Shown: positions 1 to 10,693 of the stretch, one piece after another | Layout of the letters: the number at the start of each line of letters is the position of its first letter | Numbering within the stretch: position 1 is the stretch's first letter | Assembly: GCA_014218235.1 (NCBI GenBank) | Contig: CM024766.1 | Coordinates: 71,475,207-71,539,206 of the forward strand | Direction: 5' to 3' | From: Colocasia esculenta | Taxonomy: Eukaryota; Streptophyta; Magnoliopsida; Alismatales; Araceae | Length of the DNA stretch: 64,000 bases | Notes under the pieces: model-generated | Databases searched by the model: none | Told to the model about the DNA's origin: nothing | Seen by the model: only the letters and a program-made list of their open reading frames with translations | Translations under genes and position numbers: made by a program

Positions 1-186
1 CATGCAGACGTCCATGGATGTGGACGTCGAAATTGGTCAACGTCCAGAGTGATTGACGTCAACCAGTAGTCGGCGGCCATCGATGCTGCCGTCTACATGG
101 CATCCGAGGCAAGTCAACAAATGGTCAAACGAGGCTTAATGGGCCAAAAGAGCCTTGCGGGAGATGGGCCAAATCTCGCGTCTACA
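1..186 (-). mobile_element. U3 end of an LTR element (LTR G), rest off window
   Basis: The first 186 bases do not belong to the Sirevirus extra ORF that follows, and they end in CGCGTCTACA, a typical LTR edge (TGTAGACGCG when read on the minus strand). The stretch carries repeated ACGTC/GACGTC motifs, as does the U3 side of the Tekay LTR near 7160-7240. That places U3 at the right edge and gives minus orientation. The other end and the target duplication lie outside the window, so the insertion is inferred from the break in the extra ORF and the CA edge only. Confidence 0.5.
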
Positions 187-1484
187 ATAAGGTCCACCAG
201 TAGAAGTGGATGCTGAACTAGGAAATTGGTGAAATAAGGATGGAGGATCCACATCATGAGTTAGAGGTGAGGAACCATGAAATGTAGGTGAATTGTGTGT
301 ATCCTGTGGAACTTGAACCTCAACCTCAGATGGGGGCTGAACATCTTGATCAAGCTGTGGTGACTGAACAGCAGAAGGATGTGCCTCTCCTTCAGGTGTA
401 GTAGGTGGCTCAACAATTGGCCCTCGACAAACTTGAGCACCCTCAATCCGAAAGCCCATAAATTTTTTCAAATGTTTCAAACAATAAATATTGTTTTGTG
501 GAATGGATTGAACTTTTTCATTTGCAAAAGAAACACAAAAATGATTGAACACAGCAGTGAGATGAGCAATATATGGTAGTGACCTATGAAGGTCCTTTCT
601 GGTTGTTTCAGACAAAATTTGTGTCATGATAGGATGCAGATTGACTTTGATATCTTTCTTCATGCAATACATGACAAACCTCTGAATATCTGTGAGTCTG
701 TCCCTTCCACCACCTTGTGCTGTGATAATTGTAGTGAGAATGTGATGAATTAACCGAAGGACAGGTGGAAATGTGTTTGTATTGAACTTAGTGACATAGG
801 TTTGCCTGGAGTCTGTTTGATCATGAGGGAGACCAGTTAGCAAGGTGTATGCTTCATGCAAATCAAATTCAAATTCATGGTAATCTTCCCCTTCATCAGG
901 AATCTTGAAAAGTGTAGAAGCCAAATCAGTTGATAAGAGAATAGAAACCCATTTCACTTCAGATTGAAAACCCTCTGGTACATTAGTCAAATTCATGTAA
1001 AATTCTTGCACCAGCCTAGGGTAGAAAGTGCGAAATTCAGAAATAAAGGGCAGCCAGCCTTGAAACTTGAAAAAGTTGATGAAATCAAGAAATGCACTGG
1101 CAAAGTCCTCATCTTGCAAATCAACTGCTAGGGGTTTAAGAATGGGTTTTCCTTCAGAAACTGTCTTGGAAGGTGTAGCTTCAAGGGATTAGAGGAACCA
1201 GGTGAGGTGGAGGAAGATTCCCCTGAACCTGAGGCACTAGTTTTAGAAGAACTGGAGAGAAGCTTCCTCCGGGGATGACGAGGCACTTTGGGGGATTTGC
1301 CACGACCAGAGGATGGCAACCTACCTCGCTTGGAGGGAGTTGCAGAGGGTGAAGATGCATCCAGTTGCTGCATCGGATCATGGCGGCGCTTGCTCCTGTG
1401 TTCGGTTGGGGGCTCTTCAATTACAGCCCCACGAGCAGCAGCCCTAGACCTCGTGCCCCTCCTTGGTGTCTGCTTGGGAGGCAT
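187..1484 (-). pseudogene. Sirevirus extra ORF with plant transposon-protein-like domain, frameshifted
   Basis: A 118-codon ORF starts at 1484 with a basic, serine/proline-rich N-terminus (starts MPPKQTPRRGTRSR). Its reading frame continues after a one-base shift near 1170-1190 as a second ORF that begins at 1119. The second part resembles the domain annotated as 'putative plant transposon protein', found as an accessory ORF in plant LTR elements: a conserved block around FRTFYPRLVQEFYMNL, then SEVKWVSILLSTDLAS, then a proline-rich tail. The last 15 or so codons (to 136) are not original; they read into the inserted LTR G. The function of this family is unknown. It might also be an independent passenger gene, since no second LTR is visible. 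Confidence 0.6.
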
Positions 1485-1604
1485 CGCAACAAGCAGAGAA
1501 GAGAGGAAGATGATGTGGAAGAGGAGGAGATGGCGGGAACAAGAGAGAAATCTCCTGTTTCCTTTGAGATGAAAAGAGGCAGTGGGTCAACCTGCAAATG
1601 AGGG

Positions 1605-1792
1605 TATAGAAAAAAAGGCTCGACGCAAGAGATGAAGAGGTAAGATGAGCCACCGGTGCTCCTTACCCTAAACAGTGACTGAGAAAATAAATAAAAAAAA
1701 ATGTCTGGAGAAGCAATGGTGTCGACACAGAAGGGGACTGTGTCGACCTGACCAGTGATGGTTTCGACACATGAAGAGGACTGTGTCGACCT
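1605..1792 (-). promoter_or_regulatory. Phased GTGTCGACAC palindrome array upstream of the extra ORF
   Basis: Four copies of GTGTCGACAC or one-sided variants start at 1719, 1740, 1761 and 1783, a spacing of 21, 21 and 22 bp. On the minus strand a TATA-like TCTATA lies at 1610-1605, about 109 bp downstream of the array, and the extra ORF start codon is at 1484. The same palindrome, spacing and distance to a TATA box occur in the U3 of the element's 5' LTR (26440-26745). This suggests an internal promoter for the extra ORF; the promoter role is inference. Confidence 0.55.
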
Positions 1793-3217
1793 GACTGGGC
1801 AAAAAAAAAAAAGATGATATGATCAAGAAAAATTGGGATGGGGTCTTTATGATAATGAAAGAGGTATGAAATCAACTTGTCAAGGATTTTTAATATGTTG
1901 AAGAATCCATTTGTCATTTCTTAACAAAAACCCATTGTTAATTCAAGGTTAAGCAATAACTTACAAGATATGTTCATTGATTAAAATGAAACACTGAAAT
2001 GACATTTTTGAATGATATAGGACATTCAATACAGTCAATGACAATCTTTCATATTCTTCTAATCCAAGGTAATGAAAATTTCTTTTTGAATGAAGTCAAT
2101 TGTGATGAAGTGAAACAGTCTTAATCAATCTGATTTGGAGTAAGGTTGTTTGTTTTGTGACTGAATTTTTGTGGACATTTTTTTTTGTTTTTTTTTTTAA
2201 ATCAAACTTTCAAATGTATTAAATCCTGTTCACACAAGAACTAATATTTTTTACACACCATAGTCCCTGGTTACTAAAGATTTACTCATTATTCAGTTTC
2301 AAAGGGGCAAATGATAACCTTTTGACATGAAAATATATGTTTATGAGACGCCAATATTTCCAGTTACTCAGTTATCATCAATATTGTAAGATTTTTTTTT
2401 TTTTTTACTTTGTTTTACCCTTTTGAACAGAGATAGCAACAAAAACGCTTCATGACATACATGGCACTTCGTTCTTTGTGAAGGTTTGTAGTTTCTCAGC
2501 ATTAGTGCCATTGCTCTGTTGAAAGAAAGATGGAAAGTGAATGAAATAAAAAAACATTCAACCTTCTCCCTCATCAGTTGTAAAAGAGATGTCTAAATTC
2601 AATGCACAAGTGATCTTCATGTCTTTAAAGAAATTAGATTACTTTAGGAGTTCAGAATATAATTGAAGATTGACTGTAAAAATGTAATAGATCAGTCAAA
2701 AAGCCATTCTGTGGTTTCTTTTGATAAGATTAATAAACATCTCATGAATAGGAATTGTATCAACACAATGAATTAATTCTGAGTTTATGTAAGAAAAGAA
2801 GTATGAATTCTTTAGCTCCCCCTGAGTTGTTGATTCCATAAGTCTTTCATTAAGATAAAGAGAATCAAAAGATTTGAATGAAAAAAAAATTAAGATGAGA
2901 AGAAATGTTTTTATTGAAGGACAGGGACTCCCCCTCAACAATTGCATACAAGACTCTTGATACTTGGCGGAGGCATATACTCACACATAGTGAAAGTGTC
3001 CAGATAAGCCTGACTTGTCTTTCTTCAAATCACTATTTGATATACCAAGAATGCCAATGCAATGTGAGAGTGAGGAACTTATTTGTAAGAGTTGAGAGTG
3101 TTGTAAATGCAAAAATAGATAGAAGAATGCAAGAAATATTTACAGCATGAAGCAATTACTCCCCCTCAGAATGTGCCCTAACAAAGACACACAACACTCA
3201 ACCCAATGATGGAGAGG
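1793..3217 (-). other. Sirevirus spacer between pol and extra ORF, with polypurine tracts
   Basis: This AT-rich stretch has no convincing coding region. On the plus strand ACTCCCCCTCA occurs at 2927-2937 and 3158-3168, with a close relative CTCCCCCTGAG at 2816-2826. On the element's sense strand these read as polypurine tracts of the GAGGGGGAG type. Repeated polypurine tracts have been described for Sireviruses. Poly-T/A runs lie near 2179-2198 and 2392-2406. Confidence 0.55.
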
Positions 3218-3531
3218 TCAAGAAGAATGTAGACATTTACATAATCCAAGCTCTCTTCTTAGAGATGAGAATCTGTTTTTTGGAAGATGTTTAGTGAAAA
3301 TATTAGCAATTTGATTTTCAGTTTCAATGAAATGAAGTTCAAGAGATTTCTTAGCAACCTTATCCCTCAAGAAATGATGCCTAATATCAATGTGTTTTGT
3401 GCGTGAATGCTGAATTGGGTTTTTGGACAAATTAATAGCACTAGTGTTGTCACATAAAATGGGAATGCATCCTAACTTATGATTATAGTCTAGGAGCTGG
3501 TGTTTCACCCAAAGAATTTGTGTGCCACAAC
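3218..3531 (-). pseudogene. Sirevirus RNase H, C-terminal piece
   Basis: The translation contains the Ty1/copia RNase H C-terminal signature CDNTSAINLSKNPIQHSRTK followed by HIDIRHHFLRD and an IANIFTKHLP block, and it ends at 3218. It continues the RNase H that stops at 14088 on the other side of solo LTR F. The two halves share the target duplication ACAAC (3527-3531 and 14083-14087). This is the 3' end of the pol gene, severed by the insertion. Confidence 0.88.
3527..3531. repeat. Target-site duplication ACAAC of solo LTR F
   Basis: ACAAC immediately precedes TGTAACGCCCC at 3532 and is repeated at 14083-14087 immediately after GGACGTGACA. Five base pairs is the usual duplication for Ty3/gypsy elements. 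Confidence 0.88.
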
Positions 3532-4195
3532 TGTAACGCCCCAGAAATTCAAAGTGTTAATAAAATATAAATAATATGGTTATTATACATTAGACATGGT
3601 ATTAAATTGAGATAATTAATATTTAGGTATGATTAATGGTAACGAACGTTACCCCATTGTCGTACATAGAGGTGCGTACTTCCACAGGGTGACACCGGAA
3701 AATGACAACAAAATAAAAATCTGAGAACACCATAATTTCCAGAAAAATGTGGAGAAGTCAGAAATGTAATTATTTGAATTTTTCGACGTACGGATTTCAA
3801 GGTACAGTCGACGCGACTATTTTTCGGGTGATTTTTCACCTAGTGTAAAATAAAATCTAAAAATTAAATAAAAATCACCATAATTAGCAAAACCATTAAA
3901 TTAGCTTATGGTTTAAATTTCACGTCAAATGGACACTGTTTGGATAGATTTGCATAAGGATTAAATGACCAGCTGATTTTTGGGTGATTTACGTAAGGGA
4001 TTTTTGTAGGATTTTTACTATGCCTACGTGGGAGGTTCTGGTGAGGCCAGCACTCATCGTGGTGAAGGTAACACCTCAATTACCATGTGTAACTCGCGAA
4101 GCATTCATGGGCTAGGTGGCTGAGGGTGGTTAAACGGGGTTTTTACCCCAACACCTGTAGACTTGCGTGGCTCTGTGCATATTAATGGACTGGGC

Positions 4196-4202
4196 TATAA
4201 AA
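4196..4202 (+). promoter_or_regulatory. TATA box of LTR F
   Basis: TATAAAA in the context GGGCTATAAAAACCC, about 665 bp from the LTR start. It marks the likely U3/R boundary and gives the plus orientation of the LTR. Confidence 0.6.
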
Positions 4203-5304
4203 ACCCTCCCACATCCATCGTACACATCTTTCCCCACTCTTGCTGGTGTGTGTGTGTGTTGTTGCGGAGGATACTCCACTTCTGTGTTATTGTGCTAAGC
4301 TGGTATCTCCATCGGGAGAAGTCTCAACGACTGTCCTTGGTGTTCCTTTGCATTGGGAAGGACTGTTATTGTTAGTGCTTGAAAAAGATTATCCATCAGT
4401 ACGCCAGTGCATCTGTTAAAGCTATCATACGTGCAAGCTTGCATTTCTTTCTCTATTCTGTGGATCTCTAAGTAAAGGAACTCACACTACTTCGTCAGGT
4501 AGGATTCTCTTCTTAATCTTTCCTTGTTTCCCTACCACTGTTCTTGGAATTATTGGCTAATGGCATGTAGTATTTTTAGCATGCTATTCTCAAAGCTTAG
4601 GAGGTATATCCATGATAGGAACTGGACATTCCATCATGTTTTCGTTAGTCTTCAAGTCATGGATAGCTACTCCCTTTGTTTAAGTTGTCTGAATTTAGAA
4701 TTGAATTTAGTTAGTCTTCCACCTAAACACCTACTAAAATCAGTCATGTTATCTTCCTTTTTACCTTGAATTATTACTTCAAGTTCCGAACCAAATTGTA
4801 CCAAATTGTTCTTGTATGACTATCAATTTCTGAAATCAGTGAAGGAACCAAAGTTCCTTAATTCTTGCGTACAAACCATGAGTAAACTATGAGTAAATCC
4901 TTGTATTTCCTTGATTCATTACAAGGATAAGAGTGTGGTGATGACAATTGCTGAGTCTCGGACTCAATTTAAGAATTATGCTTGGCAAATAAGGGTTGGT
5001 CCAGTCCTGGGAGGAGTACCCAAATTCGTTTAAGTGGCCGAGCGGAACGATAAAGGATGTGTGGATGTTTGGCATAGCATCATTAAGTGTTTGATTGGTC
5101 ATCATGACATCTTTCTGTGTAATTATATATGTTCAAATCAGAGCATGATTGTTGCTATATATTTCTGAATCTTGAAGTTCACTATTCAATAACTTCACTA
5201 TCTAGTGTCACATAGCACTATCATCCTTGGCATGCAAAAGCAATGATATATGAAATTCCTTGTTCTAATCTTCGTATTTCTTGGTTCCTTGAATTGAATC
5301 CTAC

Positions 5305-5320
5305 TGAGCTAGTTAGCTCA
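5305..5320 (+). other. Conserved LTR stem-loop (copy in LTR F)
   Basis: Perfect 7-bp stem TGAGCTA / TAGCTCA with a GT loop, preceded by CCTAC and followed by a pyrimidine-rich tract and CAGG (5346-5349). The same module with different paired bases occurs in the other Tekay-like LTRs in this window. Confidence 0.6.
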
Positions 5321-5486
5321 CATAATTCTACCTTTTCTGGTAATCCAGGTGGAACAAATGTTTAAGGGGAAGTGTGCTGAGTGATCTATGCGTCAACCAG
5401 AAGCCATCTAGTTTACTCTTATGTAGTATTGTGAATAGCAAATGTAATAGAATAGGTTTATTTTGTCTGCTCCTCATGAGAACTAT

Positions 5487-7312
5487 TGTAACGACCCAGA
5501 ATCCGCATTACCAGTAACAACCAGTAACCCGAATTCTGACCCGCTAACCCACGAGACAAGCTCGGAAGGGTAGGAAGTGAAAGTCCGAGGAGACTATATG
5601 TAAGAAGATACACACCATGTAAAGCAGTAAAATTCCACTATATGAACATATCATATACAACTCAGAGTCTGAGCAAGGTACAGAGTACAGAAGTACAACA
5701 AAAAGATACTACTCACTGCAGCTAAGGAGCACCAACACCGGAGTGGCTAGACTCGCCTGGAACGGGAGTCGACGAAGACCCACCAGAAAGGGAGGGGAGT
5801 GAGTCTCAAGAAAAGAGACCCAGTAGGGAAAAGTAACCCCACCGGCAACAGAACTAAAGTGCGGAAAGTAAAAACTGAAAGTAAGTACACATCGCACCAC
5901 AACACAAAACTGTAAACCTCGCGGCTCAGTAACACACACTCACACACACAGCAAGTAGGACTCAGCTAGGGTCTATGGCTCGGCGTCCCGTCACCACAGA
6001 GGCTCTCAACCCCAGCCACGTCTGCACACTACAGACGCTCTCTCTCGCGTCTGGTCCATGACTGGTTTTTCCCCTACGCTTGACCCTAGCGATAGAGAAG
6101 GGGCTCCACAGAGACCGGCTCAAAACCACCACAAGGAGTACGCACAGGACAGAGTCGCACTCGGCGTCCTGGCTCACTAGCGGAGGATAACCACACGCTA
6201 GTCGTCTAGACGGAGTCGCACCCACGTCTAGGTAACACAACAGAAACGGGTACACGGTAACGCAACGCGCGTACAACAGACGGAACACACTCAATGTCTG
6301 AAACCCCGTACAGTAGTAAACACCTCGTGCCACAATCAACTACTCCTATGCACAGGCGGAGTCACACTCTAAGCCTGGCCCACATGTGTAAACAGGGTGG
6401 ACATCACATGTCGATCGCCTTGAAACACAACACTTAAGCCTGCTGGGACATAGGAGATTAACGGCCACATCGATTGCCGCCAACATGAAGTAAACGGCAC
6501 TCATCATGTCGTTTACCCTGACTTAACGGCCATCGACCATGTCGTCAATATCACCCCTGAAGATCTCAACGTGAACAGATGTGGACGTTAAGCTCTTCAG
6601 TCCCCTATACCCAGAACTGAACCGAATCAGTCCAATTGGGCAGAATCATCCAACAGAATTCTGACTGATGGAGGAAAACACTTCCTCTCATCAATCTAAA
6701 CTACCAGAATATCAAAATTAGACAGTCTAACGCCTAGATTGTCCAAATCACCCTCAATCCCAGCATGATACAACCCAACCCTAAATCACAATTCACACAC
6801 TGATTCACACAGATTAGCATGCTGAATTGCTAAGGAGGGTTGTAGGAGTTAAGTCCCTACCTCAAAACGCCTTATAAACCCCCAAACAGCCACTAATCGC
6901 GCCGGAACCCCCTGAAGACTCCGCGCGAATCGCACCAAAATCTCGTGTTTCCCGCCCGATCAAGCACCGCCACACGATCCAGGGCCTTCCCACGAGCTCA
7001 GATCAACCAACAGAAGCTAAGGAAATGGAGAAAAGCTAAGGTGGAGGAAAGGAGAGGAAATGAGAAGAATGGGTTCTGCTCTCGGGCTGCCCTATTTCAA
7101 CAGGTCCGACCAGTCGACGTCAACATCACTGGTTGCCTATAGAACCGCCAAAGGATTAACATCCACAACTCTGGACGTTGAGTTCAACCTCAAACGTCAA
7201 CATCGCTGGACGCTGACACCAAGTCAACGGCTAGCCCTGGCCGTCAACCCCAAAGACCACACAGAACCTCTAAAAGACCCAATAAGGATCCGCAAAGACC
7301 CGAGGCCTTACA
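5487..7312 (-). repeat. 3' LTR of the Tekay element
   Basis: On the plus strand it begins TGTAACGACCC and ends GCCTTACA next to the polypurine tract. The sense-strand U3 is at the right (near 7160-7240 with repeated ACGTCAACATC motifs), and the TATA-like TTTATAAGG reads leftward near 6866-6874. The conserved LTR stem-loop is at 5800-5822. Confidence 0.92.
5800..5822 (-). other. Conserved LTR stem-loop (Tekay 3' LTR)
   Basis: Read on the minus strand, arms TGGGTCTC and GAGACTCA form an 8-bp stem with one G-U pair. It is preceded by CCTAC and followed by CTCCCCT. An identical copy in the 5' LTR is at 12447-12469. Confidence 0.6.
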
Positions 7313-7330
7313 GCCCTCCCCCCTTAAGAA
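7313..7330 (-). promoter_or_regulatory. Polypurine tract of the Tekay element
   Basis: On the sense strand TTAAGGGGGGAGGGC lies immediately before the 3' LTR start (TGTAAGGC). This is the standard primer for plus-strand DNA synthesis in LTR elements. Confidence 0.85.
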
Positions 7331-7339
7331 ATTTTGCCC

Positions 7340-10300
7340 TCAAAATTCAAACAACATAAAGAAAGAAGACTCACCAAAGAGGTATGGAAACTGCTCGCGC
7401 ATTTCGTCCTCCCGCTCCCATGTCAACTCACCACCGGAGTGCCGCTGCCACGCAACACGAACTAAAGGGATTGCCTTGTTCCTCAACCTCTGAACTCGGC
7501 GACCTTCAATGTGCAACAGAAACTCTGGTACAGTCAACACTGGAGTCACCTCAGACCACTCTGCACTCTGCAGAACGTAAGACTCGTCAGAAAGGTACCT
7601 CCGAAGCATCGACACGTGGAACACATCGTGGACTGCTGCCAACTCTGAAGGAAGCTCAAGTCTGTACGCCAAACCTCCGACACGCTCAGAAATGGTGAAA
7701 GGTCCAATAAAGTGAGGACTCAACTTTCCACGCCTACCAAACCTCACCACTCCCTTCATAGGAGACACACGGACAAACACCTGGTCCCCTACCTGAAACT
7801 CGAGCGGTCGTCTGCACTGATCTGCATAACTCTTCTGCCGACTCTGAGCTGACTGAAGCCTCTGTCTCACAAGCTGAACCACCTCAACTGCCTGATGAAC
7901 CACCTCTGGCCCCATGACAACCCGTTCGCCAACCTCGAACCAGTCAAGAGGAGTGCGACACGGTCGTCCGTACAAAGCCTCATATGGTGCCAAACCAATA
8001 CTGGAGTGATAGCTATTATTATATGCAAACTCGACCAACGGCAAGTGAGCTGTCCACGACCCCTGCCACTCCAGACAGCAAGCTCTAAGCATGTCCTCCA
8101 AAGTCTGGATAGTCCGCTCTGACTGACCGTCTGACTGAGGGTGGTAGGCGGAACTAAAAGCCAACTCCATCCCCAAAGCTCTCTGGAAACTGCGCCAGAA
8201 CCCAGAAGTGAAGCGAGGATCCCTGTCTGACACAATAGAGATCGGCACTCCATGCAAAGAAACAATCCGCTCTACGTACAACGCGGCCAACCTACTCACA
8301 CCCCAACTAGTCCTGACAGGCAAGAATCTGGCAGTCTTCGTCAATTTGTCCACAAGAACCCAAATGCTGTCAAAACCTCCAGCTGTCCTCGGCAAACCAC
8401 AAACAAAGTCAGTCGTCACATGGTCCCACTTCCACATCGAAATCTCTAACAACTGCACAAGTCCTCCTGGACGCTGATGTTCGGCCTTCACCTGCTGACA
8501 GACCAAACACCTAGCAACAAAAGCCGCTATGTCTCTCTTCATCCCAGGCCACCAAAATTGACGTCTCAACCTGTGATACATCTTGGTCGACCCTGGATGA
8601 ATCGAGTACCTGGAACCATGTGCTTCCTGCAACACAACTCTCCTGATAGACTCCTCAACAGGAACATAGAGTCTATCTCGGAACCTAACAGTCCCGTCCT
8701 CGCAAAGCTCAACCTCTGGAAGAAGCAACACACTGTGCAACTCGGGATCTGCCTGCTGGGCCTCAGCAACCTGTCTCACAACGGCGGGAGCTGCTAACAA
8801 ACTGCCCAACACAATCTGACGACGACTGGACGAAACTCTGAAAGACCCCTCTGTCGCAGACTGCCACAGCTGCCACTCTCTAAGCATCAGATGACTCATC
8901 TGTGCTTTCCTACTCAAGGCATCTGCAACCACATTCGCCTTTCCAGGCTTATACTCAATGCTGAAATCATAGTCTTTCAGATATTCCATCCATCGACGAT
9001 GCCTCATATTCAGATCCCTCTGAGAAAACACATATCTCAAGCTCTGGTGGTCGGTACGGACTACAAAACTCACTCCGTACAGGTAAAGACGCCAAATCCG
9101 CAAAGCAAACACCACAGCTGCAAGCTCTAGGTCGTGGGTCGGGTAACTCTCCTCGTGGGGCTTAAGCTGGCGAGACGCATAAGCCACCACCTGGCCTTGC
9201 TGCATCAAAACCGCACCCAAACCAACACCTGAAGCATCTGTGCAAACTTCAAAACCCTCCTCACCTGAAGGTAAGGCAAGAACTGGCGCCGACGTAAGCA
9301 GTCGCTTCAACTCTATGAAGCTCTGCTCACACTGCTCCGACCACTCAAACGGAACTCCCTTTCTCGTCAACCGAGTCAAGGGTGCAGCAACCTGAGAAAA
9401 ATCTCGAACAAACCTGCGGTAGTAACCTGCCAAACCCAGAAAGCTACGAATCTCAGACACAGATCTGGGACTCTCCCACTGCAAAACTGCCTCAACCTTC
9501 GCTGGATCTACCGAAACTCCCTCACCTGAGATCACGTGCCCCAAAAAGTGAACCTGTTGTAGCCAAAACTCACACTTACTAAGTTTGGCATACAACTGGT
9601 GCTCTCGCAAGGTCTGCAACACGATCCTCAGGTGCTCGGCGTGCTCCTCCTCCGAAACGGAATATACCAGAATGTCGTCAACAAACACTACGACAAACCG
9701 GTCCAAGAACTGGTGGAACATCCGGTGCATCAGATCCATGAAGGCCGCTGGAGCATTGGTGAGCCCAAATGGCATCACCAAAAACTCAAAGTGTCCATAT
9801 CTGGTCTGAAAAGCAGTCCTCTCAATGTCAGAATCTCTAATCCGCAACTGATAGTAGCCCGACCTCAAGTCAATCTTCGAAAAGACACGAGCAGACTGAA
9901 GCTGATCAAAGAGATCATCAATCCTAGGCAGAGGATACCTATTCTTGATGGTCACTTGATTTAGCTTCCTATAATCAATACACAATCTCAGGCTACCATC
10001 CTTCTTCCGGACAAACAAAACAGGTGACCCCCACGGAGAAAAGCTAGGACGAATATAGCCCTTCTCCAACAACTCCTCAAGCTGCCTCTTCAACTCCCTC
10101 AACTCTGCTGGCGCCATACGGTACGGTGCCTGTGCAAAAGGTACAGTGCCAGGAACCAACTCCACAGTAAACTCAATCTCTCTCTCTGGCGGTAGACTAG
10201 GCAACTCTTCCGGAAAAACATCCGGAAACTCACACACTATAGGAATGTCCCCCACTCCCGAGGCAATCTGGTCAAGAGTCACTGCAGAAACTAGGAAACC

Positions 10301-10693
10301 CTGACAACCAGAAGCAAGTAACCTCCCTGCCCTCAAAGCAGAAACTAAAAAGCGAGAAGTAAGAGGTACGATACCGTGGAAGTAGAACGCCGCTTCCCCA
10401 GGTATCCGCAAGTGCACCATCTTCTTCTGGAAATCCATCACTGCACCATACCGCTCTAACCAGTCCATACCCAAAATCACATCATAATCATGCAACTGCA
10501 AGGCAAACAGACGGGCTGACAACCACTGATCCTGCAACTGCACAGGTACCTCCTCGAGACAGTAGGACGTAAGAACAAAGTCCCCTGTCGGCAACTCTAC
10601 TGCCAACTCAACAGACTCTCCCGAACTCAACTCTCCAAGGGAGTCTAAAAACTCCTCAGACACAAAAGAGTGAGAGGCACCGGAATCAAACAA
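7340..10693 (-). CDS. Tekay gypsy pol polyprotein (PR-RT-RNase H-INT-chromodomain-like)
   Basis: An open frame of 1117 codons. Order and key residues: aspartic protease with DSG at 3-5; reverse transcriptase about 190-380 with the active site FVDD at 337-340; RNase H about 480-590 with D486, E523 and D548 in their usual contexts; integrase zinc finger H692/H699/C729/C732 and core D762, D823, E859 (D-35-E spacing). The C-terminal segment, about 1055-1106, resembles the degenerate chromodomain of Tekay elements. RT before INT marks Ty3/gypsy. It would act as a cytoplasmic replication polyprotein, then integrate DNA in the nucleus. It has no stop, but it is cut off from gag by frameshifts, and the listed start is only the first Met after the break. 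All catalytic residues are present. Confidence 0.93.
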   Translation of the reverse strand: MFDSGASHSFVSEEFLDSLGELSSGESVELAVELPTGDFVLTSYCLEEVPVQLQDQWLSARLFALQLHDYDVILGMDWLERYGAVMDFQKKMVHLRIPGEAAFYFHGIVPLTSRFLVSALRAGRLLASGCQGFLVSAVTLDQIASGVGDIPIVCEFPDVFPEELPSLPPEREIEFTVELVPGTVPFAQAPYRMAPAELRELKRQLEELLEKGYIRPSFSPWGSPVLFVRKKDGSLRLCIDYRKLNQVTIKNRYPLPRIDDLFDQLQSARVFSKIDLRSGYYQLRIRDSDIERTAFQTRYGHFEFLVMPFGLTNAPAAFMDLMHRMFHQFLDRFVVVFVDDILVYSVSEEEHAEHLRIVLQTLREHQLYAKLSKCEFWLQQVHFLGHVISGEGVSVDPAKVEAVLQWESPRSVSEIRSFLGLAGYYRRFVRDFSQVAAPLTRLTRKGVPFEWSEQCEQSFIELKRLLTSAPVLALPSGEEGFEVCTDASGVGLGAVLMQQGQVVAYASRQLKPHEESYPTHDLELAAVVFALRIWRLYLYGVSFVVRTDHQSLRYVFSQRDLNMRHRRWMEYLKDYDFSIEYKPGKANVVADALSRKAQMSHLMLREWQLWQSATEGSFRVSSSRRQIVLGSLLAAPAVVRQVAEAQQADPELHSVLLLPEVELCEDGTVRFRDRLYVPVEESIRRVVLQEAHGSRYSIHPGSTKMYHRLRRQFWWPGMKRDIAAFVARCLVCQQVKAEHQRPGGLVQLLEISMWKWDHVTTDFVCGLPRTAGGFDSIWVLVDKLTKTARFLPVRTSWGVSRLAALYVERIVSLHGVPISIVSDRDPRFTSGFWRSFQRALGMELAFSSAYHPQSDGQSERTIQTLEDMLRACCLEWQGSWTAHLPLVEFAYNNSYHSSIGLAPYEALYGRPCRTPLDWFEVGERVVMGPEVVHQAVEVVQLVRQRLQSAQSRQKSYADQCRRPLEFQVGDQVFVRVSPMKGVVRFGRRGKLSPHFIGPFTISERVGGLAYRLELPSELAAVHDVFHVSMLRRYLSDESYVLQSAEWSEVTPVLTVPEFLLHIEGRRVQRLRNKAIPLVRVAWQRHSGGELTWEREDEMREQFPYLFGESSFFMLFEF

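Larger units (their letters stand above)
3532..5486 (+). mobile_element. Solo LTR F, left part (split by the Tekay element)
   Basis: The LTR begins TGTAACGCCCC, and its right end (13963-14082) finishes ...GGACGTGACA. The two parts total about 2075 bp, are flanked by ACAAC, and have no internal region, so this is a solo LTR left by LTR-LTR recombination. Plus orientation follows from the TATA box at 4196 with sequence of transcribed type downstream. A stem-loop at 5305-5320 relates it to the Tekay-like LTRs elsewhere in the window. It sits in the Sirevirus RNase H and was later hit by the Tekay element. Confidence 0.85.

Noticed and set aside
5709..6339. ORFs of 76-125 codons present in both Tekay LTRs
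   Set aside because: Their conservation is explained by LTR identity, and no domain is visible.
7384..9964. Plus-strand ORFs opposite the Tekay pol
   Set aside because: Antisense shadows of a clear 1117-codon polyprotein.
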